Shown: positions 32,692 to 45,800 of the stretch, in pieces | How the letters are laid out: every line of letters starts with the position of its first letter | Position numbering within the stretch: position 1 is the first letter of the stretch | Source: Branchiostoma floridae | Lineage: Eukaryota; Chordata; Leptocardii; Amphioxiformes; Branchiostomatidae | Length of the DNA stretch: 64,000 nucleotides | Direction of reading: 5' to 3' | NCBI RefSeq assembly: GCF_000003815.2 | Contig: NC_049986.1 | Location: forward strand, 12,430,089 to 12,494,088 | The notes under the pieces: generated by a model | The model's database searches: none | What the model saw: only the letters and a program-made list of their open reading frames with translations | What the model was told of the DNA's origin: nothing | Program-made: the position numbers and the translations under genes

Positions 32692-33973
32692 CGCGATTCG
32701 GCCCCGGGCAGAAAGCGCTGAAGCCGGGAGTTAAGCTTAACCGTAGAGTAGGGTTAGGTTAGCTCCTCTATAAACACCGGCGCCTATGTAGCGTTAATTT
32801 CAAAACAGTATGTCCGATGAAGCTCTCTGTTACTCATGAACCGGTACTGTGAGCCACAGATTTATCCCGTTACACAACCTGGAACAGCACATTACACAAC
32901 AAATCGTGACTCACTCACAAACATTATTCAGAGTCCGGGGCGAATGTCAGGACACGCCCACTTTTCTAGCTCAGGTTTTGCCACAGAACTTCCCGCTGTT
33001 ATAGGTTATAGTAGTAGGGCTGGCAGCAAATATGGAATAGCAACGAGTTAACGTTAGATTTATATAAAAGAAGATTAAAGAGAAAAATGGCTAGGCAACT
33101 CTCATAAATCAGGTAACGTTACCATAATACCGCCACATCAAAAAACATTGTTACAGTGTTTTGACTGTAGTGCATATACCTCAGGATTACTGATGTTTTA
33201 ATTCATGTACAGTAGTTTTTTCTCACGTGGTGGTATTAAATGCATCTGGTGGAATTGATGAGAGTTGGTGTTTGTGCCACCACATGTATCTTCCAACCCA
33301 ACATCTGCTTGGAGATTTGTTAGAGCACTACGACCCATGGTCAAAAGGGTACGGGTACAAAGTCTACTCCAGTCAAAGTTAAACTCCAGAATATCGGTAA
33401 GCGAACTTTTCTTCTGAACTGAATCTTAGTTTTGTGAGTAGTTTGTTTGAAAACGTCGAAAAGAGGCATAGACCCTATCATCGGGATTGTACTTCAAAAA
33501 GTACTCGTGCACGTTATATTTGGGCATAGCCTTAGGGGCATGTTTTCGGTGGCCATAGCCATACTACGGGTTTCCCCCCAGGGATCTTCGAAAAACGCCA
33601 GCCAGGCGACATGTACCCCTGGATAAATAAAAATAAACAAACAAACAAACAATACTAGATAAGCTTACGTGCGACCAGTATAAGCGCTGGTCGTATTTGC
33701 CTAATCATTTGACTGCTATTGAACTATAAATGATGTATGGCGGTGATTAAACTCATACTGTCTAAATCCGCCAAAGTACCTACTGTGAAACAAATTCTTT
33801 CTACATGATGCCAGTTTTGTGTAGTTCTCTTGAATATCTGAGTGTTAGACTTTCTCGTATGATCTACCTGTTCTGTGCTTAAGTGCTAACAGTTTTCTCT
33901 GAGTATTGCTGCTGTGTTTACCTTAGATCGATTACGACATCATCATTGGTGTTCATCCGTGTAGCCGGACATA
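32692..33973. other. Divergent intergenic region between the selenoprotein J-like and P450 genes
   Basis: About 1.3 kb between two start codons facing away from each other, so it holds both promoters. A short AT-rich tail (AAATAAACAAACAAACAAAC, near 33633-33652), preceded by GGGATCTTCG-containing sequence from about 33540, looks like the 3' end of a small retroelement. No other gene seen. Confidence 0.45.
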
Positions 33974-36900
33974 ATGACGACATCAGTCAGCCCGGTGGAT
34001 GTCGCAGTCGGACTGCTGGTACCGGTAGCTGCGTACCTGCTGTTTGTAGTGGCCAAGTTTCTGTGGACACAGTGGTGGCAATTTCGTGTTGGGCAGCAGT
34101 TTCCCTCCCCTCCCTACCACTGGCTCTACGGCAACATGCACCTGGTGAGTCGCCATTGTAGGCTATACTACAGTTAAAACTGTTACACTTTCGAAGTTCA
34201 GTCAGCGCGGTATAGATATAGAGAAAACGTATCTTCTCGCCAAAACATCTGGAAGAGGGATTCCAACCTTGGTTACATTTGAATGAATGGATCTTCAAAA
34301 CTGGCACATAGAGTTCCATGTACGTGTATTTCCTATCAGACTGGCGGGTATCTGGGTGAGAGGTACCTGTCCATGACCCGAGAGGTTGTGAGGAAACACC
34401 CCCGTGCACACTCCTTCTGGCTGGCTGGCTTCATAGTCGGGGTCAATGTAGCACACCCGGCAACCATCAAGCAGCTTCTCAAGACTTCCAGTAAGTATTT
34501 CTAGATTTACTTAGATTTACTTGTAAAGCTACCGAACGAAAGAAACGAATGGTACCGGTACCTATCATATCAGTTGTAGTAATGTATTGTACCCTAGAAA
34601 AATATGCTGATATATTTGTATAGCTTACTATTACCATCTACCAGGAGAAGAAGAGACAACATCATAACAAAAATTATTGGCGTTCTATAGCAGTGATCAC
34701 GGTTAGTCTGTATATACCCTAATTTTATTGATCTGTTTCCATGTGCCGTTCAGCCAAGAAGTCTGCGGACTATGATCAACTACGGCCATGGTTAGGTAAG
34801 AAAACAATCTCTCAGTATTACACGATTACAGTACTGTTACAGTAATGTTCAGTAACTACCAAAAAAACTACTCTGTGACAACAGCAATAAGTTGTATCAA
34901 TAATATCAAATAGGATAGCTAAGTGCTTTTCAGCTTTATCTTTGCGTTGCTACTGATGTCTTATTTAGCCCAGTTGTGAATCTATTGTACAGTTTGCAAA
35001 GTATGGATACAGAATGTTACAGATTCCTATCTCAGCCCATTTAGATCCATAAATAAAAGTATGTTTTTCCCCGTTGCCAGGTAACGGCCTGATCATGAGT
35101 ACCGGTGACGTGTGGAAGGTTCACCGCCGTCTCCTCACGCCTGCCTTTCACTTCGATATCCTCAAACAGTACGTCAGTGTCTACAACAGGGCGGCAGAAC
35201 ACATGATGGTGAGTGTACATGTGTTATCACCTTCGGCATGGAGGTTTTCTTTGAATCCCGAGCTCGAGTTGTTCCTATTGGATAGATTCTCTTCAAGTAG
35301 AGGGTTGAAAAAAAAAACTATCTTCGAAAAAGTAACAGCAAATGGATCCCGAAACAGAAATTCTTGAAAGATAATCAATCATTTGAATTAGAGATAGAAA
35401 ACTCTTGAAGTATAACCATGATACTAGCTGGCGCATCATGTATACAACCGTGGGGAACTGGGGATCCTGCTAATTGTATGGCAGAAATAGGATAGGGTGT
35501 GCACTAACGAATGATATGGCAATCATATATCATAAGTAACTAGGAATGTTTACAAAATTCTGTGTCGGTAAGAGTAGCAATGACCAATGTATGGTGTTTG
35601 AAGTCTACCGTGACAATTGTTGTTTACTACAGAACTCTTCTGTATGCACAATTTTGTGACATCAGCTGTTCATAATTTGCATGTAGGAAAAACTTTCCCT
35701 GTACACTGGGAAAGAGGACAGTTTCGAGATGTTCCACCAGGCGAGCCTCTGTACTATGGAAGTCATCCTGCTGTGCGCGTTTTCCGGAGGGGAAATGTCG
35801 GAGCAGTGAGTACTGTACTTCCTCGGCGAGTTGCGCCCTTTTCATTGTCGGTAGATTAATTGGTGGTTTCTGTAAAAGTTACATGGTAAATGATAGCTTA
35901 ACGATATCTACGGTAAAATTTCAATTCTGTCCGTAGGATGAAGAATGAGTACGTGGAAGCAGTGAAGAGGATCGGAATCCTGCAAGTTGATCGCAACTTG
36001 TAAGTTATGTTTCCTTTGACGTAAACCCAAACATGTGGAGTGATTCTAACTAGCCTGGTATCCAGCCGTATCATAGCTCCCAAGTCTCTTCTGTCCTGCC
36101 CGCAAATACAGAAGAGACCCGTGCCCTGTTGCTACAAAACGGCTATGTACTCGATTCAGTTTTCATAATGCCTTGTCGTGTCTACAGACAACAGCTACAT
36201 TTAAATGTTTCTTCTATAATACATTGTATTCTCGCACGGATCTAGAATATTCCTGACGATAAATCACATGTGTGGTTCAGTCATTCTCCTACGCAGGGAC
36301 AAAACCGCGTCATCAGATCTCCGACGGCATGACGGGCCTGTGTAATGTCACCATGATTTCACCTTTGTAATGTTGACCTTTGGCAAACGGGGGCCCGGAC
36401 GGGCAGCTGTCGGGAACTAAAAGAACGGTGTAAACACATCAAACTACACAAAACGTAAAAAGGACAGTCATGGCATGATTTGTGTATATTTCTAGGTCTG
36501 AGGTATGCATTTTGATTTGATTTTTCGTTTCCACAAACAGCCCGACCGGGCCCCGGTTTGGAAGGGGATGTTAGCCTAAACGGATTCGAATCTGCGTAGC
36601 AGATCCAGAATGGGTACGTTGTTCTCTATGATCCTTGATGAGTTACTCGTAACCTGTCTGCACGTTCTGCAGCAACCCGATTTACGTTCTGTTCCCCGCC
36701 ATCTACTACCTCTCCCCGGGGGGACGGGAGTTCCTCCGCTTGTGTGACTTTGTTCACGACACAGGGGGCTCTATCATCAAGAGGAGGAGGCAAGAACTGG
36801 TGAGCGTGTCGCTGATAAATTTCATCAACATCAACAAAAAGGCATCAAGTTAACAAATTCATAAACCCATCTTCTATATCTATTCTGGTATGCATAGAGT

Positions 36901-38720
36901 AGCTCAGATTATCGATTCAATGTTGCTCTTGCTTGAAGAAAACATGGAGCTATTTCCAATCTATCTATGAACGCGATCCAGAGATCAACCTTAGTAATTC
37001 ATATATATAACACAGTCCCCAATGACCGATTTGTATTATACATGTTTCAATATTCGGATCTGTGTTTGGATCTCTACAGGAACGCGATCCGGAGATCCTA
37101 GCTGAGAAGAAAAGGCTGGATTTTATAGACACTTTGCTGATGGCTCGAGATGAAGACGGGAGAGGTCTGACAGATCTGGAGATCAGGGAGGAGGTGGACA
37201 CGTTCTTGTTTGCCGGTAATTTGTGTGATTAATTCTAATAAGGCTCGTGTAGACGTACGCACATCTACCTTGTCTGTACCTCCCCTTAATGTTTTCTTCT
37301 AAAATGATCTAAATTTTAATAGCCTTGCTTGCCTACTCTCGCCAGGCCACGACACGACTGCCAGTACCCTGTCCTGGGCCCTGTACTCCCTGGCTCAACA
37401 TCCGCACCATCAGGACAAGGTACGGGAAGAAGTGGACCAGCTACTGGCCGGCAGAGAGGAGGACACTATTCAGTGGTACGTCGATGTATCACATAATAGT
37501 TCTTACTGATGATTTGTTCCAATTTGTGCTCTATTTTACTGCCGTAAACCCGTAGATAAACACCACCATGTTGTCCTAGGGAGGATCTCCACAAACTGCC
37601 GTACCTGACCATGTGTCTGAAGGAAGCCATGCGGCTCCACTCTCCCGTTCCTTTCATCTCCCGCACCGTGACGGAAGACACCGTGATAGACGGGGTCCAC
37701 ATCCCCGAGGGTTCGTACATAGGCATCCACCTGTACGCGCTGCACCACAACCCGGACATCTGGGGAGATCAGCATATGGTAGAGCTCTCCTCCTCGATAG
37801 CTTTACTAGTTTTACTTTGGAGGAATACATTAGCTTGGTGAGAACATTAGCTTATTCTAATTTTAGACTACGGACAACTTGCTTTCAAACTGCCGTTGAT
37901 TGAAGTGTTGGACATGCGCATCCATGAACTTTAGTTACAGCTTTCCAATGTTTTGTTTCAGGAGTTCGACCCAAGCCGTTTCCACCCTGACCGGATGAAG
38001 GATATGGACGCTCATGCTTTCATGCCGTTCTCTGTCGGACAGAGGTACTCAAGGTTCAAGACAAATTGAAACCACTATGCTGTGGTTTCTGTGCGTTCTC
38101 TTTGTCTTTCTGTCGCCCTTTCTCCGAGGCCCTGAGATTATCTCAACTCTCAAGTGTTTTCTAGTGGGTTTTAGTACCTTTTTGCCCATCGGATGCTATG
38201 CAAATTTAGTGGCGTCAATTATTTTTGCGACCTAAGTGTGTTCTACTCCGTATACAGGAACTGTATCGGGCAGAACTTTGCTCTGAACGAAGAAAAGGTG
38301 ATTCTGGCTCGTCTCCTCCACAAGTAAGTGTCTTCAGTGTCTTGTGTAGATAGAACGTCACCGAAGGCAAGTCCTCTGGTATTTAATTTTCATAACAAAT
38401 CAATTACTTTTGCCTACCTCTTACAATAACTGAACCAAGATCTTCGCCAACACATCGTATAAAAACCATATATACATGTATGTGAAAGACACTTGCAATG
38501 TTTATTATAAGGTATTGGTGACATGCTAGAACGGTTTGCTAGTTAACACAATGTGAAACCTATTATAATATTGTACTCTATGACTATGTCGTGCCCATAA
38601 CCCAGGTTTACCTTTGACCTTGACCCCGCCCGTCCCGTGGAGAAGGACATGATAGTTGTGATGAAGACCAGGGACGGCATGTGGATGAAGGTCAAGTCTA
38701 CAGGACACACAGCTGACTAG
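33974..38720 (+). CDS. Cytochrome P450, CYP4 clan (CYP4V/4F-like), complete
   Basis: Exons 33974-34144, 34340-34490, 34754-34795, 35081-35208, 35687-35805, 35937-35999, 36673-36799, 37080-37215, 37346-37475, 37580-37778, 37962-38044, 38258-38323, 38606-38720 give 509 residues with all phases consistent. An N-terminal membrane anchor ([20 protein letters not shown], about residues 12-31) is followed by a proline hinge (FPSPPYHW). The I helix is A312-G-H-D-T-T, ExxR is E371/R374, the PERF-like segment is [10 protein letters not shown], and the heme loop is FSVGQRNCIG with Cys452 as axial thiolate. It is an ER membrane monooxygenase using NADPH-P450 reductase; CYP4 members usually omega-hydroxylate fatty acids. 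The CYP4-typical Glu before GHDTT, which binds heme covalently in many members, is Ala here. Exact subfamily is not certain. Confidence 0.93.
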
Positions 38721-38811
38721 TTGGCAGACAGGGACATGCCGTCAAGCAACGAGGATTAGTGTACTAAGAGTTGATAGGCTTTGTTTCTGAAACTCTAGTT
38801 ACACATGTACA

Positions 38812-38817
38812 AATAAA
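38812..38817 (+). terminator. Polyadenylation signal AATAAA of the P450 gene
   Basis: 92 bases after the stop codon, in a short 3' UTR. Confidence 0.6.
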
Positions 38818-38820
38818 GCA

Positions 38821-39490
38821 AACATCTATTGAGTCTGTTCACTCTGATGAGATGCATACTATGTTGAATATACTGATAGCTTATAGCTCATACCATACAC
38901 AGATTGTGTGATTACTTACTTTTAAGACTTTCAGAAAGATTAAAACTTTCAGAAATCAATGCAAAGCTGATGACTACATTAATTCAATTCTTTGCTTCAT
39001 ATAATGTTGTTTGTTATTCATACTGTACATATAATCACTATTCCTATACCGACCCTTCCATGGCATTAATGTTTAGTTGTGTAGAACTGTGTGACAGAAA
39101 GCCAAAATGCAACATATACAATGTATTGGTCCTCAGATGACACATATTGGTCCTCAAATGACACATATTGGTCCTAAGATGACTACAACTTCAAAATTTT
39201 AAATCAAGGCCATAGCAATATTTTAAAATGAATGTAAGAAACGTATCTCATACTACAACTGATATATTAGTTAGATAAGCCTTAAGTTAAGCTATAGAAC
39301 TGTAGTTATATAGATGCCATACTTTGTACCTCGTACAATTGTTGTGCAATAAAATTATATATTCAAAAAGCAGAATACCATTCTATATTATCTTGCATTA
39401 GTTAGAATATGATTTTTGAATCCATATCCTCATTGCATTCTTAATACAAGAATAAAATTAATTCATAAGCTCATTTGTTGGGTCATCCAT
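38821..39490. other. Convergent intergenic region
   Basis: Lies between the P450 3' end and the 3' UTR of the TPR gene. It holds three tandem copies of a 22-bp unit around ATATTGGTCCTCAAATGACA (39122-39183) and otherwise AT-rich sequence with no gene. Confidence 0.45.
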
Positions 39491-39509
39491 TCAACCATTC
39501 ATTATTTGT

Positions 39510-39850
39510 TCCTTCATTCAGACATTCACACAGTTTTTGTGACCCCTCATCATTCGGCCAGGAGTGTACAAATGGTGTTTGCTGCTGCCTCTGTTTCCTC
39601 CTCATCTCCTGCCTCCATCAGTCAGACATTCACACAGTTAATACTGTGCACCCCCCTCCTCATCATTTGGCCAGGAGTGTACAAATGGTGTTTGCTGCTG
39701 CCTCTGTTTCCTCCTCATCTCCTGCCTCCATCAGTCAGACATTCACACAGTTAAAACTGTGTTCCCCCCCCCCCTCATCATTCGGCCAGGAGTGTACAGA
39801 TGGTGTTTGCTGCTGCCTCTGTTTCCTCCTCATCCCCTTCCTCCATCAGT
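39510..39850. repeat. Tandem repeat of 113-115 bp made of the last coding exon of the TPR gene
   Basis: Three copies (marker GGCCAGGAGTGTACA at 39556, 39669 and 39784). The copy nearest 39850 is the functional 3' part of the last exon, including codons for the C-terminal helix and the TGA stop. The other copies lie beyond the stop in the presumed 3' UTR and repeat the same coding text. Copies differ by a few bases and by C-run length. Confidence 0.85.
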
Positions 39851-42800
39851 CTCTCCACCAGTGCTGCTGCTGACCTCTCCAGGAAACCTGCTCTGTTTGC
39901 AGCATTCCCACAAAGGGTGCCTATTGGTCAAAAATGGAAAATTCCATGTTAACTTTCACCTACCAATTACTAATTAACGGCATTTATAAAGAGAATATGA
40001 GGGATGCACTGCCGCACCACTGCCACTGCCGCACCACTGCCACTGACATAATCACCAAAGTCCAAAAATAAACGCGTTTTGAAGATTTGACAGGAGAAAG
40101 CAGAAGAAGAAAGAACTTCAAGAAACATTAAAAATACAATATATTTCACCATACCTGTGGTATGACTGAAATATAATTAGGAATACAATACATTTCACCA
40201 TACCTGTGGTATGGCTGAAATATAAATACAATGTATTTCACCACTGCCGCACCACTGGCATCACACCGCGTGATGCCACTATGGCTAGTTGTAGTCGTTG
40301 GCTAATAATAAAGGGTTAATGCCCCGGCCCGAGGTGTATATGGTGAGATAATCCCTGGTCAGGTGCGATAACCACCGAATAAACCACCGAGTGAGCGTAG
40401 CGAACGAGGCGGTTTATGAGGTGGTTATTGCACCTGACCAGGGATTATCTCACCATATACACCGAGGATAAGACGGGGCATTAACGTTATTATCATATAG
40501 CCTACACAAACTGACCCAATTAAGCAACAAATTCCTTTATGATACATAACGTTACATCCTTTATTCAAGACTTCCAAGGCTTGACATAATGACAAATTCC
40601 CTTCTGCTGGGACACGTGTGCTGCTATTTAATCATAAGTTATAGTTGTACTTATTCAATAAATTTGAAGGAATGTGAACAGTAATAATGTTTGGATCAAG
40701 ATCGGTTTCAAGGCTTTAAATACTAACAAAGATGTTGATTCATTATGTAGTACAAAGCATTCCTTTCTGCTGGGACAAGTGTGTTGCTATTTAATCCTAA
40801 GTTATAGTTGTACATGTTCAATAAATTTGAAGGAATGTGAACAGTAATAATGTTTGGATCAAGATCGGTTTCAAGGCTTTCAATACTAACAAAGATGTTG
40901 ATTCATTATGTAGTACAAAGCATTCCTTTCTGCTGGGACACGTGTGCTGCTATTTAATCCTAAGTTATAGTTGTACATATTCAATAAATTTGAAGGAATG
41001 TGAAAAGTAATAATGTTTGGATCAAGGTCGGTTTCAAGGCTTTGAATACTAACAAAGATGTTGATTCATTATGTTACTTGTTAAATGCAGCTGGACCATC
41101 ACAAGAGACTTGGTCCCCATGTAACTCTAACATGGACTGCACACTGTACAAGGCATTCCTTTCTGCTGACGCATGACGCCGTAACACGTGGATTCAGGCC
41201 AGGCAGGTGGGTATCGCTCCCCTGATTGGTCAGAATGAATCGACACCGGCACCGGTGTCGATTTGCATCGACACTGGTGTCGATGCCTTCTGATTGGTCC
41301 GCGGCGCCTGGCTATATGATAATATTCAATGATAACTTACCTATTCCCATGACAAGCTCCATGGCTGAGTACCCCTCTGCTGATCTGGATTCCTCCTGGA
41401 GAGCTTTGTCCAGTTTGTTGATGATGTGGTCCAGGATATCACTGTCTGCCTCAGGAGGCTCATCATCAGTCAGGTACGAGGTGGCCAGTAGTGCTGCAAG
41501 TCTGGTGCCCATGTCCTCAATCTGAAAACACATGCCATTAAAGACCCATGTTAGTTTATGCAACCTTTTCTTCAAAATTTCATGCTTTAACATTACATTC
41601 TCATTTTTAACATTATCCTTTACACTGTAGATTCTAGAGTACTTTCATAGTATAACAATCACATGTCCAAAAAGAGGTTTGGATTTTGAAAACAACCTTT
41701 TTTATGGATTATTCCAAAAGCACAAACACAAGGCCCATTTTTCATTGCAAAATTTGCCTGTAAGTAAAATTAACACGACCTTAATAGACTAAATTCACTG
41801 ATAATGCATGGATTCAACTGTAAATTTGAAGAATTCCTGTCAACAGCTAGTAGTGTATTTTTTTATCTCAAAGCACTGGAATACATTAGCCAAATAAAAG
41901 TAGAAAAATATCTACTTGTATATGCCTTTATTTCATCACATTTACACATAGATACACACCTTCAGATAAGGTACGAGTAGTTTGCTGATATTTTGTTCCT
42001 TCAGTGCTGGTCTGACATCAGGCACTTTACTGCAGTTGTGGAGGGTGTGGATGGCATAGGTCACCAAACTGGAGCGGTTCTGCAACATGCAAGAGGATGA
42101 CTGTCCATTTTGAACGTCTGTAGCATCCAAGTTTTCAGATGTTGCTAAAGTCTAGATCTGAAGCAAAACAGCTTTTAATGCTCATTTGTGCATTTAAAAA
42201 TGCATTTTATAATGAAGCTTTAGGATCTAACAATTTGTAATATCCAAATATTTAGTTGATTGCATATGGGCAAAATACATAAAAGACCCAAGCAGTTAAA
42301 ATGTTTCAAGTTGGTAATCACAAAACAAAGCTAAAGCATCAACTTAAACTAATTACTTCATAACATAACTGTGCAACTGGTTAATGATCAGGTTAGTTAT
42401 AGTTCAAATATCCATGATTACTTTTAAAATCATAACAACAAAATACCTGGTCTTGTGGATATTGATCTTTAAAGTTCTCGAGCCATCCACACAGCACTTC
42501 TACCATCCCTGCAGTTACCAGCCGATGACACATGAGGGCGCTGCTGTCAGTCAGCCCCATACACAGCCCACCAATCATCATCAGACATTGGAATGGGACT
42601 TCACTGCCGATGACATCCTCATATGACTTTTCCATGAACTTGATGAGGCTACATGAAAATTGTAGCAATAAAAAGTCATCAAAGTAGCATTTGGCTTTTT
42701 GCAGGTCTTCAATGACTTTAGCTTAGACTATAATAAATGGGTAGGTTGTTTGGCCTGAAAAGGAGGGGATCTGGGTTCAAATTGTTGACAGTCTCCAATG

Positions 42801-45800
42801 TTGTGCCCTTGAGAAAGGCAATTAATTCCAATTTCCTCACTCCACCCAGGTGAAAATGAGTACCTAGCTTCAGTTAGAGTTGTCTAACCAATAGGACATT
42901 CAATGGAGGTCATATGTTTGAGGAGAGCCACACTCAGAGCATGTTAAAGAACCCACATACTTATCAAAAAGAGTAAGAATCTTTGGCCTGTTAGAATCTA
43001 TCAAGCAGATGAAGTAAGTACACTGTCTTTGGTGCTGAACACCATCTATATACAGGCAAACATACCTATCCTTGGTGCTGAACACCATCTATATAAAACA
43101 TACCTGTCCTTGGTGCTGAACACCATCTATATAAAACATACCTGTCCTTGGTGCTGAACACCATCTATACAAAACATACCTGTCCTTGGTGCTGAACACC
43201 ATCTATATAAAACATACCTGTCCTTGGTGCTGAACACCATCTACATAAAACATACCTGTCCTTGGTGCTGAACACCATCTATATAAAACATACCTGTCCT
43301 TGGTGCTGAACACCATCTATACAAAACATACCTGTCCTTGGTGCTGAACACCATCTATATAAAACATACCTGTCCTTGGTGATGAACACCATCTATATAA
43401 AACATACCTGTCCTTGGTGCTGAACACCATCTATATAAAACATACCTGTCCTTGGTGATGAACACCATCTATATAAAACATACCTGTCCTTGGGGCTGAA
43501 CACCATCTATACAAAACATACCTGTCCTTGGGGCTGAACACCATCTATATAAAACATACCTGTCCTTGGGGCTGAGCACCATCTATATAAAACATACCTG
43601 TCCTTGGTGCTGAACACCACCCATATACATATGTCAAAACATAATGCTAGCTGCTTTAAATTGTATTTCTCTGTGATGTAATAGATGACAAACCCATGGA
43701 ATTGCTCTGCAGCTCCAATGTCTGCTAAGAAGTGGCCAAACAACTGTAGCTGAGGTTTAGACATGGTCCTCCTGGGCAGCATGAGGTCACTCCACATCAG
43801 GGGAGCTGCTCCGTTCAAGTCTTCAGCACTCCTCCAGGACCCTAGCATCTAACACAGCATAACAATATGTCAACATATTTATAATTATCGCATACGCTAA
43901 CCTTGATAACTTAACAACCTATCAAAGTAAAATTAATGTAAAAATTTTTTATTTCTATTTATAATAGGTGGGCATATTTTTACGTAGGACCAAACATTTT
44001 CATCGTTTGTATAGATCATAGTAATGGTGATATTATTGCACCTTCTCCACTAAATAATATCCCAGTATTTTGATGATTTGAACACTGAACATTACATGTA
44101 AAAAATAATTTTCAGGATCAAACATTTTGAAGATCATTTATACTTATGATTTGAACTTGAAATGATATTGGTAATTACTCTTTCTGAAGAAACTTTTTCA
44201 CACATAACACTCTTCTGAGTCAGAAATACATTTTGCAAATCAGAGTAAATGAAAGTCAGTTTACCTTTATGGTAGTAGCTGCTTTCTTCAAAGTTGGTCT
44301 CAGTCCCGGAAACTTCTCAAGCAAGCTTTTGGTCTCTGGTGATAGATCATCTAAGTGATAGGAAAGGAAATTCTAATTTCAATCTGTGAGCATCTCATTG
44401 AGAAGCAATCTCACATGTAAATGAAGGTTAGACATCCTAAGGTAATAAGATATGCCAAAAAGCAGTTATTTAAGCAACTGTCAGTGGATACAAAAGCAGT
44501 TACTCAAGCAACTGGATATCTCACAGTTTTGGAAAAAGATTAGTAAAAGAATATACATTTATTATCAACCTCTATCATTGTACTTCAGAAAAAAATGCTT
44601 ATTATGATAATAACATTCAACCTACCAAAGATAGAGTCCTCTACCTCCTGGTTGGTGGACTGTAGTGTCCTCATCATCTCTGACAGGTACTTGACTTTGC
44701 TACCCTGGTCTCCCGTGGACTGATATGTGTCACTCTTGTATGCGGCAGCCAGAAATGTCTTAAACTCAGGGGATGCCTCTGACAACCCTTGGAAAATTTG
44801 GACAGCCTGTAATGAGAATGGAATTTGTTCATAAAACCAATTTCATGACAGACTATTTCTGGTTACACATCATTTCAAGCACTGTACATTGAACTCAATA
44901 AGAAAAAATTTCCATGATTAATTTCTTCCATTGTTTCTTGCCTTCTATGAAATTTCATCTGTCTAGTCAAGAATGTGTCAAAATGAATGTAAATGTCAAT
45001 AATGATAAGTTAGAGCAGGTATCATGAATCAGACAAAATTTCAGGTCTCCTTGGACAGAAGGCTGAGTATACTGAAACTGACTCGAGGGACAATACAAGA
45101 AACACGATTATAATTCATGACTAGGGCTGGGTATCGGGACAGTATACCAGTACAAAATCAATTTGTCTTGCTGGACCAATCCAGAAAAAACGAAGCTGAA
45201 AAAAATGGACCAGATTCTCACTAGCCTTTCCTTCTGTACTTTTCAAAGTGAAGAATATCCTTAACATACAGCGTACTTACAAATCAATGAGATATAACGT
45301 TACATTGTATTGGCTGTAAAAAAACAAAGTGAGTAACAAGTACCTGTTGAAGATACAGGACAGCTAGCTGGTGGTCTCCAGCTGTCTGTAGTACCTTTGC
45401 TGTATGTAAGAGGGACAGCCCTACATCTACATTGGTGCTGTTCTCCCCATGCTGCTCTAGCCGTGTCTGTAAGGCCTGCTCGTGGAGAGTACGCTCCTTT
45501 CCTACATTTCCAAGTTCACTGTAGCACCTGTAGAAACAATGCATGGGTCAATGGTAAACTTGATACAAAAAATGAGGAAACTTGATTTTGGTCAATCACA
45601 CCTTCAAAAATGCTCAGTCAATAACAATGCTCAATATTTACAGATCTTTACATTGATAATTTCCATTTGATATGATCCTAAATGCATTGGAAATCTGATC
45701 AATCAACTTCATAACTTGATATTAAACATTTGATTTATACAATGTATAATTACTAAGTGGCATCACCTGACAGTGCTTGATAATTTGCATGCACCTATCA

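Noticed and set aside
39416-39977. Plus-strand frames with repeated LFPPHLLPPSV-type peptides
   Set aside because: They are the complement of the triplicated last exon of the TPR gene.
41226-41300. Inverted CGACACYGGYGTCG motifs as a transposon end
   Set aside because: No matching partner end or target duplication was found; kept only as a note in a finding.
43060-43616. Evenly spaced repeats that could suggest a CRISPR array
   Set aside because: The whole 38-bp unit is repeated with no variable spacers, and the setting is a eukaryotic intron. It is a minisatellite. The same applies to 48950-49790.
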